From Rhizobacter sp. Root404 (GTDB taxonomy: Bacteria > Pseudomonadota > Gammaproteobacteria > Burkholderiales > Burkholderiaceae_C), in assembly GCF_001425865.1 (NCBI RefSeq), contig NZ_LMDS01000007.1, forward strand, positions 1,156 to 65,155: DNA of 64,000 nt. Direction: 5' to 3'. Made by a program: the position numbers and the translations under genes. The first letter of the stretch is position 1. Every line of letters begins with the position of its first letter. The notes below the pieces were generated by a model. That model was not told the origin of the DNA, ran no database searches, and saw only the letters and a program-made list of their open reading frames with translations. This document shows, piece after piece, positions 50,613 through 62,430 of the stretch.

Positions 50613-52711
50613 AGCCGCGCCTGGCCCTCTTCGCGTGCGCGCTGGCGCTGGCAGCGACGGCACTGCCCGCCGCGGCGAATGCGCCCGGCGCGGCGAAGAC
50701 CACGGTGGCCGCCCCCAAGGATGATCCGGTGGCGCAGCGCATCGACGCGATCGTCACCGCCGGCTACGAGCGCCCCGCCCAGGCGATCGCGACGCTCGAG
50801 GCGATGCGCCGCGACCCGGGGCTCTCGGCTGCCGCCGACCAGCGCGCGGTGCTGCTGGGCATGGGACTGGTCGAGGCGCAGACGGGCCATGCAGCGCGCG
50901 CGAGCACGATCGCCGAACAGCTTCTCGCCAGCGCTGTCGAGGACCCGCAGGGCCGCTGGATGGCGGCATCGAACCTCGTGCGCGCCGCGTTGGCGGAGAA
51001 CGCCGGGCAGCTGGACGTCGCCGCGGCGCTGGCGCAGTCGGCGCTGCCGGCACTCCACGCCGGTTGCCCCGGCGGGCCGCCGGCAGCGAGCGCGCCCGCG
51101 CCGGAGTGCGACTACCGCGCCGCCTGGCGCGTCCTCGCCATCCTCGAAGGCCGCGCGCTCAGCCAGGGCCTGTCCGTCACCGTCCAAAGCATGGCCCAGA
51201 GCGCGCTGGTGCTCGCCGAATGGGCCGCCGATGCGCGCCGCCGCATCGCCAACCTCGGCTCGCTGGCCCTGGCGGCACAGGTGCGGGGCGAACGCGAACG
51301 GGCGCAGCAACTGGTTCAGCAGGCCCGGCGACTCGCCAACGACAGCGACGACCAGGCGCTGCAGGCGCGGGTCAGCAATGTCGAGGCCCGCCTGGCGAAC
51401 ATGCAGGGCGACCGCCGCGCCGGCCTGCGGCACCTCGAGGAGGCGCTCGCGCTGGCCGTACTGGCCCAGGCGCCGCGCCTCGAAGCCATGCTGCTGAACA
51501 ACCTCAGCGACGCTTACGCGCGCCTGGACCGCCCGGCCGATGCGCTGCGCGCGGCCGACCGGGCGCTGGTCATCGTGCGGCGCCACAACGACGTGCGCAA
51601 CGAACGCGTGCTGCTCAACAACGCCGGCATCGCGAAGATCGGCCTGGGGCGCCTGGCCGAGGGCAAGCGCGACCTGGCCGAACTGCTCGAACTCTGGCAG
51701 CGCAGCGGCGAGACCGGCCGCCAGGTCGGCACGCTGCAGGAGTTCGGCGAGGCCCTCGCCGCCGCCGGCGATGCACGGGGCGCACTGGAGCTCTACCACC
51801 GCGAACGCGCCCTGAGTGCCGAAGTGATGAGCGCGAACCGCAGCATCGCGCTGAAGGAGATGCAGAGCCGCAACGATGCCGATGCGCGCCAGCGCGACAT
51901 CGAACTGCTGGCCCGCGACAACGCGCTGAAGACCGAGGCGCTCGCCAGCCGCGACCTGCAGCAGCGCATCTGGTGGCTGCTCGCGGCGGTGATGCTGCTG
52001 GCGATCGTGCTGGTCGTGATCCTGTACCGGCGCGTGCGCGACACGCATGCCCGCCTCGCGGCGAGCCACGTGCAACTGCAGGCGCAGAGCGAACGCGACC
52101 CGCTGACCAACCTCGCGAACCGGCGCCACTTCCATGCCGTGATGTCCCGGCTGTGCAGCAGCGGCGGCTTCGACGGCGCGCTGCTGCTGGTGGACATCGA
52201 CCACTTCAAGCGCGTCAACGACGTGAGCGGCCATGCCGCCGGCGACCAGGTGCTCATCGAGGTCGCGCGGCGCCTGAACGAAGCGGTGCGCAGCGACGAC
52301 CTGGTCGTGCGCTGGGGCGGCGAGGAGTTCCTGATCCTCGCGCCGCGCGCGGCCCCCGAGCAGGCCGAGCAGATGGCAGCGCGGGTGCTGCGCATCATCG
52401 GGCAGACGCCGGTGACGGTCGGCGCCCAGGCGCTGCGCGTGACGGCCTCGATCGGCTACGCGCGCTTCCCGCTGCCGCCGTACGGCGCCGAGGTGCCGTG
52501 GGAGCAGGCGGTCAATCTGGCCGACATGGCCCTCTACACCGCGAAGAACCAGGGCCGCAACCGCGCGGTCGGCATCGCGTCGTCGACCGCGGCGACACGC
52601 GAGGCCTTGCACGACATCGAGTCCGACTTCGACCGCGCCTGGCGCGACGGCCGCGTGACGCTGCTGCAGACACCCGGGCCGGACCTGCGCGAGACCCTGC
52701 ACGCCGCCTGA
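50609..52711 (+). CDS. Membrane diguanylate cyclase with periplasmic TPR sensor (paralogue 2)
   Basis: The 700-residue protein repeats the layout of its upstream neighbour: signal peptide (cut after AAANA), TPR-like repeats, a membrane helix (IWWLLAAVMLLAIVLVVILY, about 452-470) and a GGDEF domain with intact GGEEF (about 570) and RSDD inhibitory site. Matching phrases (ALxSRDLQQ/LHRRDLQQ before the membrane, DPLTxLANRRHF after it, YRRVR at the helix end) show tandem duplication. The sensor halves have diverged more than the catalytic halves, so they probably respond to different signals. The ATG overlaps the previous stop. Confidence 0.92.
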   Translation: MKPRLALFACALALAATALPAAANAPGAAKTTVAAPKDDPVAQRIDAIVTAGYERPAQAIATLEAMRRDPGLSAAADQRAVLLGMGLVEAQTGHAARASTIAEQLLASAVEDPQGRWMAASNLVRAALAENAGQLDVAAALAQSALPALHAGCPGGPPAASAPAPECDYRAAWRVLAILEGRALSQGLSVTVQSMAQSALVLAEWAADARRRIANLGSLALAAQVRGERERAQQLVQQARRLANDSDDQALQARVSNVEARLANMQGDRRAGLRHLEEALALAVLAQAPRLEAMLLNNLSDAYARLDRPADALRAADRALVIVRRHNDVRNERVLLNNAGIAKIGLGRLAEGKRDLAELLELWQRSGETGRQVGTLQEFGEALAAAGDARGALELYHRERALSAEVMSANRSIALKEMQSRNDADARQRDIELLARDNALKTEALASRDLQQRIWWLLAAVMLLAIVLVVILYRRVRDTHARLAASHVQLQAQSERDPLTNLANRRHFHAVMSRLCSSGGFDGALLLVDIDHFKRVNDVSGHAAGDQVLIEVARRLNEAVRSDDLVVRWGGEEFLILAPRAAPEQAEQMAARVLRIIGQTPVTVGAQALRVTASIGYARFPLPPYGAEVPWEQAVNLADMALYTAKNQGRNRAVGIASSTAATREALHDIESDFDRAWRDGRVTLLQTPGPDLRETLHAA

Positions 52712-52730
52712 CGCCGCGCAATGCGCGTCA
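52709..52730. terminator. Hairpin between convergent genes
   Basis: TGACGCCGCGC, loop AAT, GCGCGTCA spans the two convergent stop codons of the diguanylate cyclase and rep, with a 3-base bulge. It lacks a U tract on either strand and could slow transcription from both sides. Confidence 0.3.
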
Positions 52731-54812
52731 GCGCAGCGGCGCCTCGGCAGCCGCCTTTTGCGCCCGCGCCGCAGCGGCCGCGCGCAAGGCCTTCAGCTTC
52801 TCGCGCGGATCTTCCTTCGCGGTGACCTCGTCGAGCTTCATCTCCTTGACGAAGCGGCTCGGCACGCCGGCGATGAACTCGCGCCCGCGCTTGCGCCGCC
52901 GCAGCACGCTCACGCCCAGCGTGGTGCGCGCGCGCGTGATGCCGACGTACATCAGCCGTCGTTCCTCTTCCAGCCGCTCGACGGTCATGTCGTCGTCCTC
53001 GCTGCGGAACGGCAGCAGGCCTTCGTTGACGCCGGCCAGCACGACGTGCGGCCATTCCAGTCCCTTGGCGGCATGCAGCGTCGACAGCGTGACGACGTTC
53101 TGGTCGTCGCCGCGCTCGGCCAGGCTGATGATCACCGAGATCGTCTGCGCGACCTCGAGCACGCTCTTCTTCTCGCTCTCGATGGCCAAGCCGCCATCGT
53201 TCTCCAACTCGCCGCCGCAACGCTTGGCGATCCAGTCGACGAAGTCGAGCACGTTGCTCCAGCGCGCGGCGGCGAGCTTCTCGCTGTCCTCGCCGTCGTG
53301 CAGATGCTTCTCGTAATCGAGGTCCTTGAGCCAGCCGGACAGCAGCACCTTCGCGTCCTCGGCACCGGTGGTCTGACGGCCGCGGAACTCGAAGTCGTTC
53401 ACGTAGCGGCCGAACTCGTGCAGCGAGCCGAGCGCGCGGCCGCTCAGCACCGAACCGAGGCTCTCGGCGAACAGCGCCTCGTACAGGCTGGTCTTCCACT
53501 TGCCGGCGAACTCGCCGAGCGTGGCGAGCGTCTGGTGGCCGATGCCGCGCTTGGGCGTCGTCACCGCGCGCAGGAACGCGGGGTCGTCGTCGTTGTTGAC
53601 GATCAGGCGCAGCCAGGCGCACAGGTCCTTGATCTCGGCGCGGTCGAAGAAGCTCTGCCCGCCCGAGACCTTGTACGGGATGCCGGCCTTGCGCAACGCC
53701 TTCTCGAACACGCGCGCCTGGTGGTTGGCGCGGTACAGCACCGCGAAGTCCTTGAACTCGACGGTGCCGGCCGCCTGCAGGGCCTGGAAGCGCGCGACGA
53801 CCCGCTCGGCCTCGTGCTCCTCGTTGTCGCACTCGATCACGCGTACCGGTTCGCCGTCGCCGAACGCGCTCCACAGCTTCTTCTCGAACAGCTTCGGGTT
53901 GTTCCCGATCACCATGTTCGCGGCGCGCAGGATGTGGCCCGTCGAGCGATAGTTCTGTTCGAGCGCGATGACCTTCAGGCTGGGATAGTCCTGCGGCAGG
54001 CGCTTCAGGTTGTCGATCGTCGCACCGCGCCAGCCGTAGATGCTCTGGTCGTCGTCGCCCACGGCGGTGAACATGGCCCGCTCGCCGGCCAGCGACTTCA
54101 GCATCTCGTACTGGATCGCGTTGGTGTCCTGGTACTCGTCGACCAGCAGGTAGCGCAGCGTGTCCTGCCATTTGGCGCGCACCTCGGCGTCGCGCTGCAG
54201 CAGGCGGTGCGGCAGGCCGATCAGGTCGTCGAAGTCGACCGCCTGGTAGGCGGCGAGCCGCTCCTCGTAGCGCTGCATCACGCGCTGCGCGACCTGCTCG
54301 TCGGCGTTCGCCGGTTCCACGGTGCCGCTGTGCAGGCCCTCGTTCTTCCACAGGCTGATCGTCCACTGCCAGCGGCGCGCGAGGGCGTTGTCGCTGCTCG
54401 CGCCGGCTTCCTTCAGGATGCCGAGCACGTCGTCGCTGTCGAGAATGCTGAACTGCTGCTTCAGCCCGAGCTTCTCGTACTCGCTGCGCAGGATGCGCAC
54501 ACCCAGCGAATGGAACGTGCTGACGACCAGGTGCTTGGCCGCGCGCGGGCCGATCAACGCCTTCGCGCGCTCGCGCATCTCCTGCGCCGCCTTGTTGGTG
54601 AACGTGATCGCAGCGATCTGGCCCGGCGCGTAGCCGGCCTGCAGCAGCCGCGCGATCTTGTGCGTGATCACGCGTGTCTTGCCCGAGCCGGCACCCGCGA
54701 GCACGAGGCAGGGTCCGCTCAGGTGGTGCACGGCGTCGAGCTGCGCAGGGTTGAGGGGATCGGGGGCGGAGGACACGTCGTTGGCGGGGCGGAAGGGCGC
54801 CATCATAGCCAC
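52728..54812 (-). CDS. rep: ATP-dependent DNA helicase Rep
   Basis: Rep is a 3'-5' superfamily-1 helicase that helps replication forks past bound proteins. The 694-residue protein has the full motif set: Walker A LAGAGSGKT (about 40), ITFTNKAAQEM, STFHSLGVRIL, the YLLVDEYQDTN Walker B, GDDDQSIYGWRGA, EQNYRS and TLHAAKGLEW. The SFFDRAEIKDL and NTP-site phrases resemble E. coli Rep more than UvrD. It begins at ATG 54812, or at the next ATGs MMAP within three codons. It is divergent from the AEC transporter gene. Confidence 0.93.
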   Translation of the reverse strand: MAMMAPFRPANDVSSAPDPLNPAQLDAVHHLSGPCLVLAGAGSGKTRVITHKIARLLQAGYAPGQIAAITFTNKAAQEMRERAKALIGPRAAKHLVVSTFHSLGVRILRSEYEKLGLKQQFSILDSDDVLGILKEAGASSDNALARRWQWTISLWKNEGLHSGTVEPANADEQVAQRVMQRYEERLAAYQAVDFDDLIGLPHRLLQRDAEVRAKWQDTLRYLLVDEYQDTNAIQYEMLKSLAGERAMFTAVGDDDQSIYGWRGATIDNLKRLPQDYPSLKVIALEQNYRSTGHILRAANMVIGNNPKLFEKKLWSAFGDGEPVRVIECDNEEHEAERVVARFQALQAAGTVEFKDFAVLYRANHQARVFEKALRKAGIPYKVSGGQSFFDRAEIKDLCAWLRLIVNNDDDPAFLRAVTTPKRGIGHQTLATLGEFAGKWKTSLYEALFAESLGSVLSGRALGSLHEFGRYVNDFEFRGRQTTGAEDAKVLLSGWLKDLDYEKHLHDGEDSEKLAAARWSNVLDFVDWIAKRCGGELENDGGLAIESEKKSVLEVAQTISVIISLAERGDDQNVVTLSTLHAAKGLEWPHVVLAGVNEGLLPFRSEDDDMTVERLEEERRLMYVGITRARTTLGVSVLRRRKRGREFIAGVPSRFVKEMKLDEVTAKEDPREKLKALRAAAAARAQKAAAEAPLR

Positions 54813-54850
54813 CGCTCCCCGCGCAAATCGCTTGCGATACTCGCCGGAAC

Positions 54851-55825
54851 ATGCAAGCGATCCTGACCGTCACGATCCCGTTTTTCGCGCTGGTGTTGCT
54901 GGGCTTCGTGGCGGCGCAGCGGCGGCTGCTGCCCGAGGCCGCGATACCCGGCCTCAACGCCTACGTGCTGTACTTCGCGCTGCCCTGCATGCTGTTTCGC
55001 TTCGGCGCGAGCATGCCGTTCGCGCGGCTGATCGACCCGGCGCTGATCGCGGTCTACGCGTTGTGTGCGCTGGGGATCGTCGGCCTCACGGTCGCGCTGA
55101 CGCTGCGCCGCGTGGGCTTGAAGAACGGCGCGTTCGGCGCCCTGGTGGCGGCGTTCCCGAACAGCGGCTTCATGGGTGTGCCGCTGCTCGTCGCGCTGTT
55201 CGGCGATGCGGCATCGGGCCCGGTCATCGGCACCCTGCTGGTCGACCTGTTCCTCACCAGCACGCTGTGCCTGGCACTCGCGCAGGCGCACGGACACGGG
55301 GCGCGGGGCGATGCGGCGTGGCCGGTGGTTGCCCTGCGCGCCCTGCGCGGCGCGGCGACCAACCCGCAACCCTGGGCCATCGCGCTGGGGGCGCTGGCGG
55401 CCGCGACGGCGCTGCAGTTGCCCGCGGCCGCCGCGCAGGTCGTGAAGATGCTCGCCGATTCGGCGTCGCCGGTGGCGCTGTTCACGATCGGCGCCGTGCT
55501 CTGGCGGGCCGGTCAGCACGCCCACAGCCGCACGGCGCTGGGCGACTATCTGCCGGCGGCGCTGATCAAGCTGCTGGTGCATCCGCTGCTGGTGGGCGCC
55601 GTCGGTCTGGGCCTGCGGGCGACTGGCGTCGATGTGCCGGCGTTCGGCCTGACCATCCTGGTGCTCGCGGCTGCGCTGCCGAGCGCCAGCAACGTGTCGC
55701 TGCTGGCCGAGCGCTACGGCGCCGACAACGGCCGCGTGGCGCGGATCATCATGGCCTCGACCGTGCTTGCGTTCGCGAGCTTCACGCTGGTGGCGTGGCT
55801 CCTGCATCCGGCGGCAGCCACTTGA
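54851..55825 (+). CDS. AEC family transporter
   Basis: The 324-residue protein has about ten membrane segments in two inverted halves, with the auxin-efflux-carrier pattern: TIPFFALVLLGFVAAQRRLL, LNAYVLYFALPCMLFRFGA, AAFPNSGFMGVPLLVALFG and the late PSASNVSLLAERYGAD. Bacterial AEC proteins export or import carboxylates such as malate or malonate; the substrate here is unknown. It is divergent from rep (38 bases). The last 44 bases overlap the convergent receiver gene. Confidence 0.92.
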   Translation: MQAILTVTIPFFALVLLGFVAAQRRLLPEAAIPGLNAYVLYFALPCMLFRFGASMPFARLIDPALIAVYALCALGIVGLTVALTLRRVGLKNGAFGALVAAFPNSGFMGVPLLVALFGDAASGPVIGTLLVDLFLTSTLCLALAQAHGHGARGDAAWPVVALRALRGAATNPQPWAIALGALAAATALQLPAAAAQVVKMLADSASPVALFTIGAVLWRAGQHAHSRTALGDYLPAALIKLLVHPLLVGAVGLGLRATGVDVPAFGLTILVLAAALPSASNVSLLAERYGADNGRVARIIMASTVLAFASFTLVAWLLHPAAAT

Positions 55826-56270
55826 GCAGGGCCGCGTAGAGATCGTCGGGTCGAAACGGCTTGATCACGAAATCGTCCATGCCGGCTTCGCGGCAGTCCT
55901 GCCGGCTCGCGTCGAACAGGTCCGCGGTCATCGCCAGGATCGGAGTCGCCCACCCGGGCCAGGCACGCAATGCGCGGGTCGCGGCCAGGCCGTCCATCAC
56001 CGGCATGTGCACGTCCATCAGGATCAGGTCGTAGCGGCCTTCGCGGGCCAGCTTCACCGCTTCGCCGCCGTTGGCGGCCATGTCGACCGTGCAGCCAGCG
56101 GCCTCCAGCAGCTCCTGCACGACGATCTGGTTGACCTCGTTGTCCTCGGCCACCAGGATGCGTGCGCCACGGTGCCGGTCCAGCAGGGCGCGCCGAGGGT
56201 CCGCGCTGTCTCTGCGGTCGGCGTCTCCGACGTCGTGGCGGATCGGGGGTCTGTCGTTGAACGCGTCCAT
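55782..56270 (-). CDS. Stand-alone response regulator receiver protein
   Basis: The 162-residue protein is a 35-residue disordered lead followed by one receiver domain and nothing else. The phospho-site is Asp86 (LILMDVHMPVMDG), the acidic pair Glu42-Asp43 (ILVAEDNEVNQ), and the Lys in DDFVIKPFRP. AEDNEVNQIVVQELLEAAG is a phrase typical of receiver domains at the end of hybrid kinases, so it may be a CheY-like output or a detached hybrid domain. I started it at MDAFNDRPP; an open frame extends to 56357. Confidence 0.85.
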   Translation of the reverse strand: MDAFNDRPPIRHDVGDADRRDSADPRRALLDRHRGARILVAEDNEVNQIVVQELLEAAGCTVDMAANGGEAVKLAREGRYDLILMDVHMPVMDGLAATRALRAWPGWATPILAMTADLFDASRQDCREAGMDDFVIKPFRPDDLYAALLKWLPPDAGATPPA

Positions 56271-56388
56271 GCTGCCACCGTGTGCGGCTTGCGGGATGTC
56301 CGGGCTGGGTCGCGTTACTTTGTCACTTCTGATACACGAGATCAATAACCACCTCACTCGCCAGGCGGCGAGCGAGGATGGCGAGCCT

Positions 56389-56547
56389 TTACTTTCCGTT
56401 CTCAGCGAAGGCGAGGCGAACGGCCTGGTGGGCCTTGAGCCGCTCTGCCGCTCCCGGCAGCTTGCGCTTCACATCGCGCTTGGCGCGATGGACGTTGTCG
56501 CGGAGAACATGAAGTCGTGCTCGATTGCGTTGTGCCTGGATGGCCAT
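56389..56547 (-). CDS. Hypothetical 52-residue basic protein
   Basis: The frame reads MAIQAQRNRARLHVLRDNVH and continues KRDVKRKLPG to a TAA stop; it is rich in Arg and Lys with predicted helices. A good ribosome site CGGAGA lies 6 bases before the ATG, which makes translation credible. I recognise no family. It lies between the receiver gene and the ATP synthase terminator, in a stretch of about 390 bases with no other gene. Confidence 0.5.
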   Translation of the reverse strand: MAIQAQRNRARLHVLRDNVHRAKRDVKRKLPGAAERLKAHQAVRLAFAENGK

Positions 56548-56607
56548 GCGATTCTCCGTTGGTGGGGTCGCAGGGTAACGCATGCGGGTCGTTTGCGCGC
56601 GCCCACG

Positions 56608-56642
56608 AAAAAGCCCGCTCGACGCGCGGCGCCGGCGGGCTT
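56608..56642 (-). terminator. Intrinsic terminator of the ATP synthase operon
   Basis: On the minus strand AAGCCCGC, a 16-base GC-rich loop, GCGGGCTT, then TTTTTCG makes a classic Rho-independent terminator (8-bp stem, U tract), 17 bases after the atpC stop. Confidence 0.85.
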
Positions 56643-56658
56643 CTGATCAAGGCCGGGA

Positions 56659-57075
56659 TTACTTGCCGCGGAACTTGCGGATCGCCGCGATCTGCGCTGC
56701 CATCGCCGCGAACTCGCCTTGCGCTTTCGCGAAGTCGATGTCGCTCTTGGCGTTCTTCATCGCGTCCTCGGCCAGGCGCTTGGCTTCGTTCGCCTTGGCT
56801 TCGTCGAGGTCGTGGCCGCGGATCGCGGTGTCGGCCAGCACGGTCACCGTGCCGGGCTGCACCTCGAGGATGCCGCCGGCGACGAACACGAATTCTTCCT
56901 CGCCATTGTCGGCACGCTCGATGCGCACCGCGCCCGGCTTGATCCGGGTGATCAACGGCGTGTGGCGCGGCAGGATGCCGAGCTCGCCGCCCTCGCCCGG
57001 CAGCGCGACGAACTTCGCCTCGCCTTCGAAGATGCTGCCTTCGGCGGAGACGACACTGACTTGCAGGGTGGCCAT
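56659..57075 (-). CDS. atpC: ATP synthase epsilon subunit
   Basis: The epsilon subunit is part of the rotor stalk and inhibits ATP hydrolysis. The 138-residue protein has the N-terminal beta-sandwich (ATLQVSVVSAEGSIFEGEAK, GELGILPRHTPLITRIKPGAV) and the C-terminal helical hairpin (LDEAKANEAKRLAEDAMKNA). It is the last gene of the atp operon, followed by the terminator, 13 bases after atpD. Confidence 0.97.
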   Translation of the reverse strand: MATLQVSVVSAEGSIFEGEAKFVALPGEGGELGILPRHTPLITRIKPGAVRIERADNGEEEFVFVAGGILEVQPGTVTVLADTAIRGHDLDEAKANEAKRLAEDAMKNAKSDIDFAKAQGEFAAMAAQIAAIRKFRGK

Positions 57076-57088
57076 CGTGATGCTCCGA

Positions 57089-58501
<1,413 letters not shown>

Positions 58502-58530
58502 GATTTTTCCTTTGACTCAATTCGGGATGC

Positions 58531-59412
58531 TCAAACCGCCGCTGCACCAGCGACGATCTCGGACAGTTCTTTGGTGATCGCGGCCTGGCGCGTGCGGTTG
58601 TAGATCAGCTTGAGTTCGCCGATCAGGTTGCCCGCGTTGTCGGTCGCGGCCTTCATCGCGACCATGCGCGCCGAGTGCTCCGAGGCCATGTTCTCGGCCA
58701 GGGCCTGGAACACGAGCGCCTCGGTGTAGCGCAGCAGCAGTTCGTCGATCACCGTGGCCGCGTCGGGCTCGTAGATGTAGTCCCAGCCGTGCGTCTGGCC
58801 GTCGGCGTTCTTGTCGGCGGCCAGGCTCTCGGCCGAGAGCGGCAGCAGTTGCACGACCACCGGCTCCTGCTTGATCGTGTTGATGAACTTGGTGTAGCTC
58901 AGGTACACGGCCGACAGCTTGCCCTCGGCATACGCGTCGAGCAGCACCTTGACCGGGCCGATCAGCTTCTCGAGCGTCGGCTTGTCGCCGAGCTGCGTGG
59001 CGTGCGAGACGACACGCGCGCCGATGCGGTTCAGGAAGCCGTAGCCCTTGTTGCCGATCGCGACCGCTTCGATCTTCTGGCCGGCCGCTTCGAGTTCCTT
59101 GAACTTGTTGGTGACCGCGCGCAGCACGTTGGTGTTCAAGCCTCCGCACAGGCCCTTGTCGGTCGTGACGAGGATCATGCCCGCGGTCTTCGCGGACTCG
59201 TTCTTCACCATGAACGGGTGCTTGTACTCGGGCGTGGCGGTCGACAGGTTGGCCGCCAGGCTGCGAATCTTCTCGGCGTACGGGCGCGCCGCGCGCATGC
59301 GGTCCTGCGCCTTGCGCATCTTGGCGACCGAGACCATTTCCATGGCCTTGGTGATCTTCTTCGTGTTCTCGAAGCTCTTGATCTTGCCGCGGATTTCTTT
59401 GCCTGCTGCCAT
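58531..59412 (-). CDS. atpG: ATP synthase gamma subunit
   Basis: The central rotor shaft of F1. The 293-residue protein has the N-terminal helix MAAGKEIRGKIKSFENTKKI, the TDKGLCGGLN signature and a C-terminal helix with the conserved SEHSARMVAMKAATDNAG. It is normal in length and lies 17 bases after atpA. Confidence 0.97.
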   Translation of the reverse strand: MAAGKEIRGKIKSFENTKKITKAMEMVSVAKMRKAQDRMRAARPYAEKIRSLAANLSTATPEYKHPFMVKNESAKTAGMILVTTDKGLCGGLNTNVLRAVTNKFKELEAAGQKIEAVAIGNKGYGFLNRIGARVVSHATQLGDKPTLEKLIGPVKVLLDAYAEGKLSAVYLSYTKFINTIKQEPVVVQLLPLSAESLAADKNADGQTHGWDYIYEPDAATVIDELLLRYTEALVFQALAENMASEHSARMVAMKAATDNAGNLIGELKLIYNRTRQAAITKELSEIVAGAAAV

Positions 59413-59429
59413 GACGGCTCCTAGTTAGA

Positions 59430-60983
<1,554 letters not shown>

Positions 60984-61014
60984 TGCTCTCTCCGGTGGAC
61001 GTCGCTCACAAGCC

Positions 61015-61548
61015 TCAGGCCGTGAGCGCCGCCTTCATTTGTTCGAGGCGTGCCTTCACCGAGGTGTCGAGCACTTCGTCGCCGACGACGACACGGATGC
61101 CGCCGATCAGATCGGGTTGCACCTGCACGGTGGCGTTGAGCTTGCGCTTGAAGCGCGTCTCCAGCGAGGCGATCACGTCGGCCAGCTGTGCCGGCTCGAT
61201 CGGGAAGGCGCTGTAGACGACCGCGTCCGACACGCCCGAGCGTTCGCTCACCAGCGCGTGGAACTGCGCGGCGATCTCGGGCAGCACGCTCAAGCGGCCG
61301 TTGTCGATCACGGTGCGCAGCAGGTTCTTCGATGCGTCCGACAGCGGCACGTTCGCCACACCGGTGATCACGTCGAACACCTGTTGCGCGCCCGACTTCG
61401 GCGCGTCGGCGAACTGTCGCAGCTGCGGATTCGCGGCGACCTGCGCGAGTGCGTCGAGCTGGGCGCTCGCCTGCTTCAGATCGCCTTTCTCGGCGACCTG
61501 GAACAGCGCTTCGGCATACGGCCGGGCAAGGGTTGCAAGCTCAGCCAT
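61015..61548 (-). CDS. atpH: ATP synthase delta subunit
   Basis: The delta (OSCP-like) subunit joins the outer stalk to F1. The 177-residue protein has LARPYAEALFQVA at the N-terminus, DNGRLSVLPEIAAQFHAL in the middle and the C-terminal QPDLIGGIRVVVGDEVLDTSV. The ATG is three bases after the atpF stop. Confidence 0.96.
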   Translation of the reverse strand: MAELATLARPYAEALFQVAEKGDLKQASAQLDALAQVAANPQLRQFADAPKSGAQQVFDVITGVANVPLSDASKNLLRTVIDNGRLSVLPEIAAQFHALVSERSGVSDAVVYSAFPIEPAQLADVIASLETRFKRKLNATVQVQPDLIGGIRVVVGDEVLDTSVKARLEQMKAALTA

Positions 61549-61551
61549 CGT

Positions 61552-62022
61552 TCAGAGCTCGGTCTTGAGTTGCGACAGCAGCGCGGCATGGACGGTCGGG
61601 TCGACCTCCTTGCGCAGGATCTGCTCGGCACCCTTGACGGCCAGCGCGGCGACCTGATCACGCAGCGTTTCGCGCGCCTTGATCGACTCCTGCTCGGCCT
61701 CGGCCTTGGCCGAGGCGATGATCTTCGCGCCCTCTTCGGTCGCGCGGCCCTTGGCCTCTTCGATCATCGACTGCGCCAGCCGCTCGGCATCGGCCAGGCG
61801 TTGCGCGGCGTCCTTGCGGGCGCTCGACAGCTGCTCTTCGACACGCTTGTTGGCGTTGGTCAACTCGGCCTTGGCCTTGTCGGCGGCCGACAGGCCGTCA
61901 GCGATTTTCTTCGCGCGCTCGTCGAGTGCCTTGACGATCGGCGGCCACACGAATTTCATCGTGAAACCGACGAGGATCAGGAACACGATCATTTGCACGA
62001 TCAGCGTTGCGTTGATGCTCAC
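61552..62022 (-). CDS. atpF: ATP synthase b subunit
   Basis: The 156-residue outer-stalk subunit has one N-terminal membrane helix (TLIVQMIVFLILVGFTMKFV) followed by a long charged helix (LSAADKAKAELTNANKRVEE) that pairs with a second b chain to span the membrane-to-F1 gap. It is encoded between atpE and atpH. Confidence 0.97.
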   Translation of the reverse strand: MSINATLIVQMIVFLILVGFTMKFVWPPIVKALDERAKKIADGLSAADKAKAELTNANKRVEEQLSSARKDAAQRLADAERLAQSMIEEAKGRATEEGAKIIASAKAEAEQESIKARETLRDQVAALAVKGAEQILRKEVDPTVHAALLSQLKTEL

Positions 62023-62085
62023 GTTCTTGCCTTTATGGGAAGAAAGGGGGATTGCGAAGCGCCGTTCACGCGGCGCCGCAATGGC

Positions 62086-62349
62086 TTACTTCGGCAGGTT
62101 GGCGATCTGCGCCAGGAACGGGTTGGCGGTGGCGAACCACAGCGCGATACCGGTGCCGATGATGAACGCGGCGTCGATCAGGCCGGCCAGCAGGAACATC
62201 TTGGTCTGCAGCTCGTTCATCAGTTCGGGTTGGCGGGCAGCCGACTCGAGGTACTTGCTTCCCATGATGCCGATGCCGATACAGGCGCCGACGGCACCCA
62301 GACCAATGATCAGGCCAGCGGCGAGGGCAACAAAGCTAATGACTTCCAT
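62086..62349 (-). CDS. atpE: ATP synthase c subunit
   Basis: The 87-residue hairpin protein forms the membrane ring. The proton-carrying residue is Asp59 in LLAGLIDAAFIIGTG, and the loop is ARQPEL. An aspartate and the absence of the extra Gln/Glu sodium ligands suggest a proton-driven enzyme. The GLGAVGACIGIGIMGSKY helix is glycine-rich as expected. It lies 63 bases before atpF. Confidence 0.97.
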   Translation of the reverse strand: MEVISFVALAAGLIIGLGAVGACIGIGIMGSKYLESAARQPELMNELQTKMFLLAGLIDAAFIIGTGIALWFATANPFLAQIANLPK

Positions 62350-62430
62350 GATGACTCCAGTTGAGGTTTGTTAGAAAGGAAAAATGAAATCTCGAGAAAT
62401 GAGATGCCGCGGGAAAAACCGTTTCAAGGC

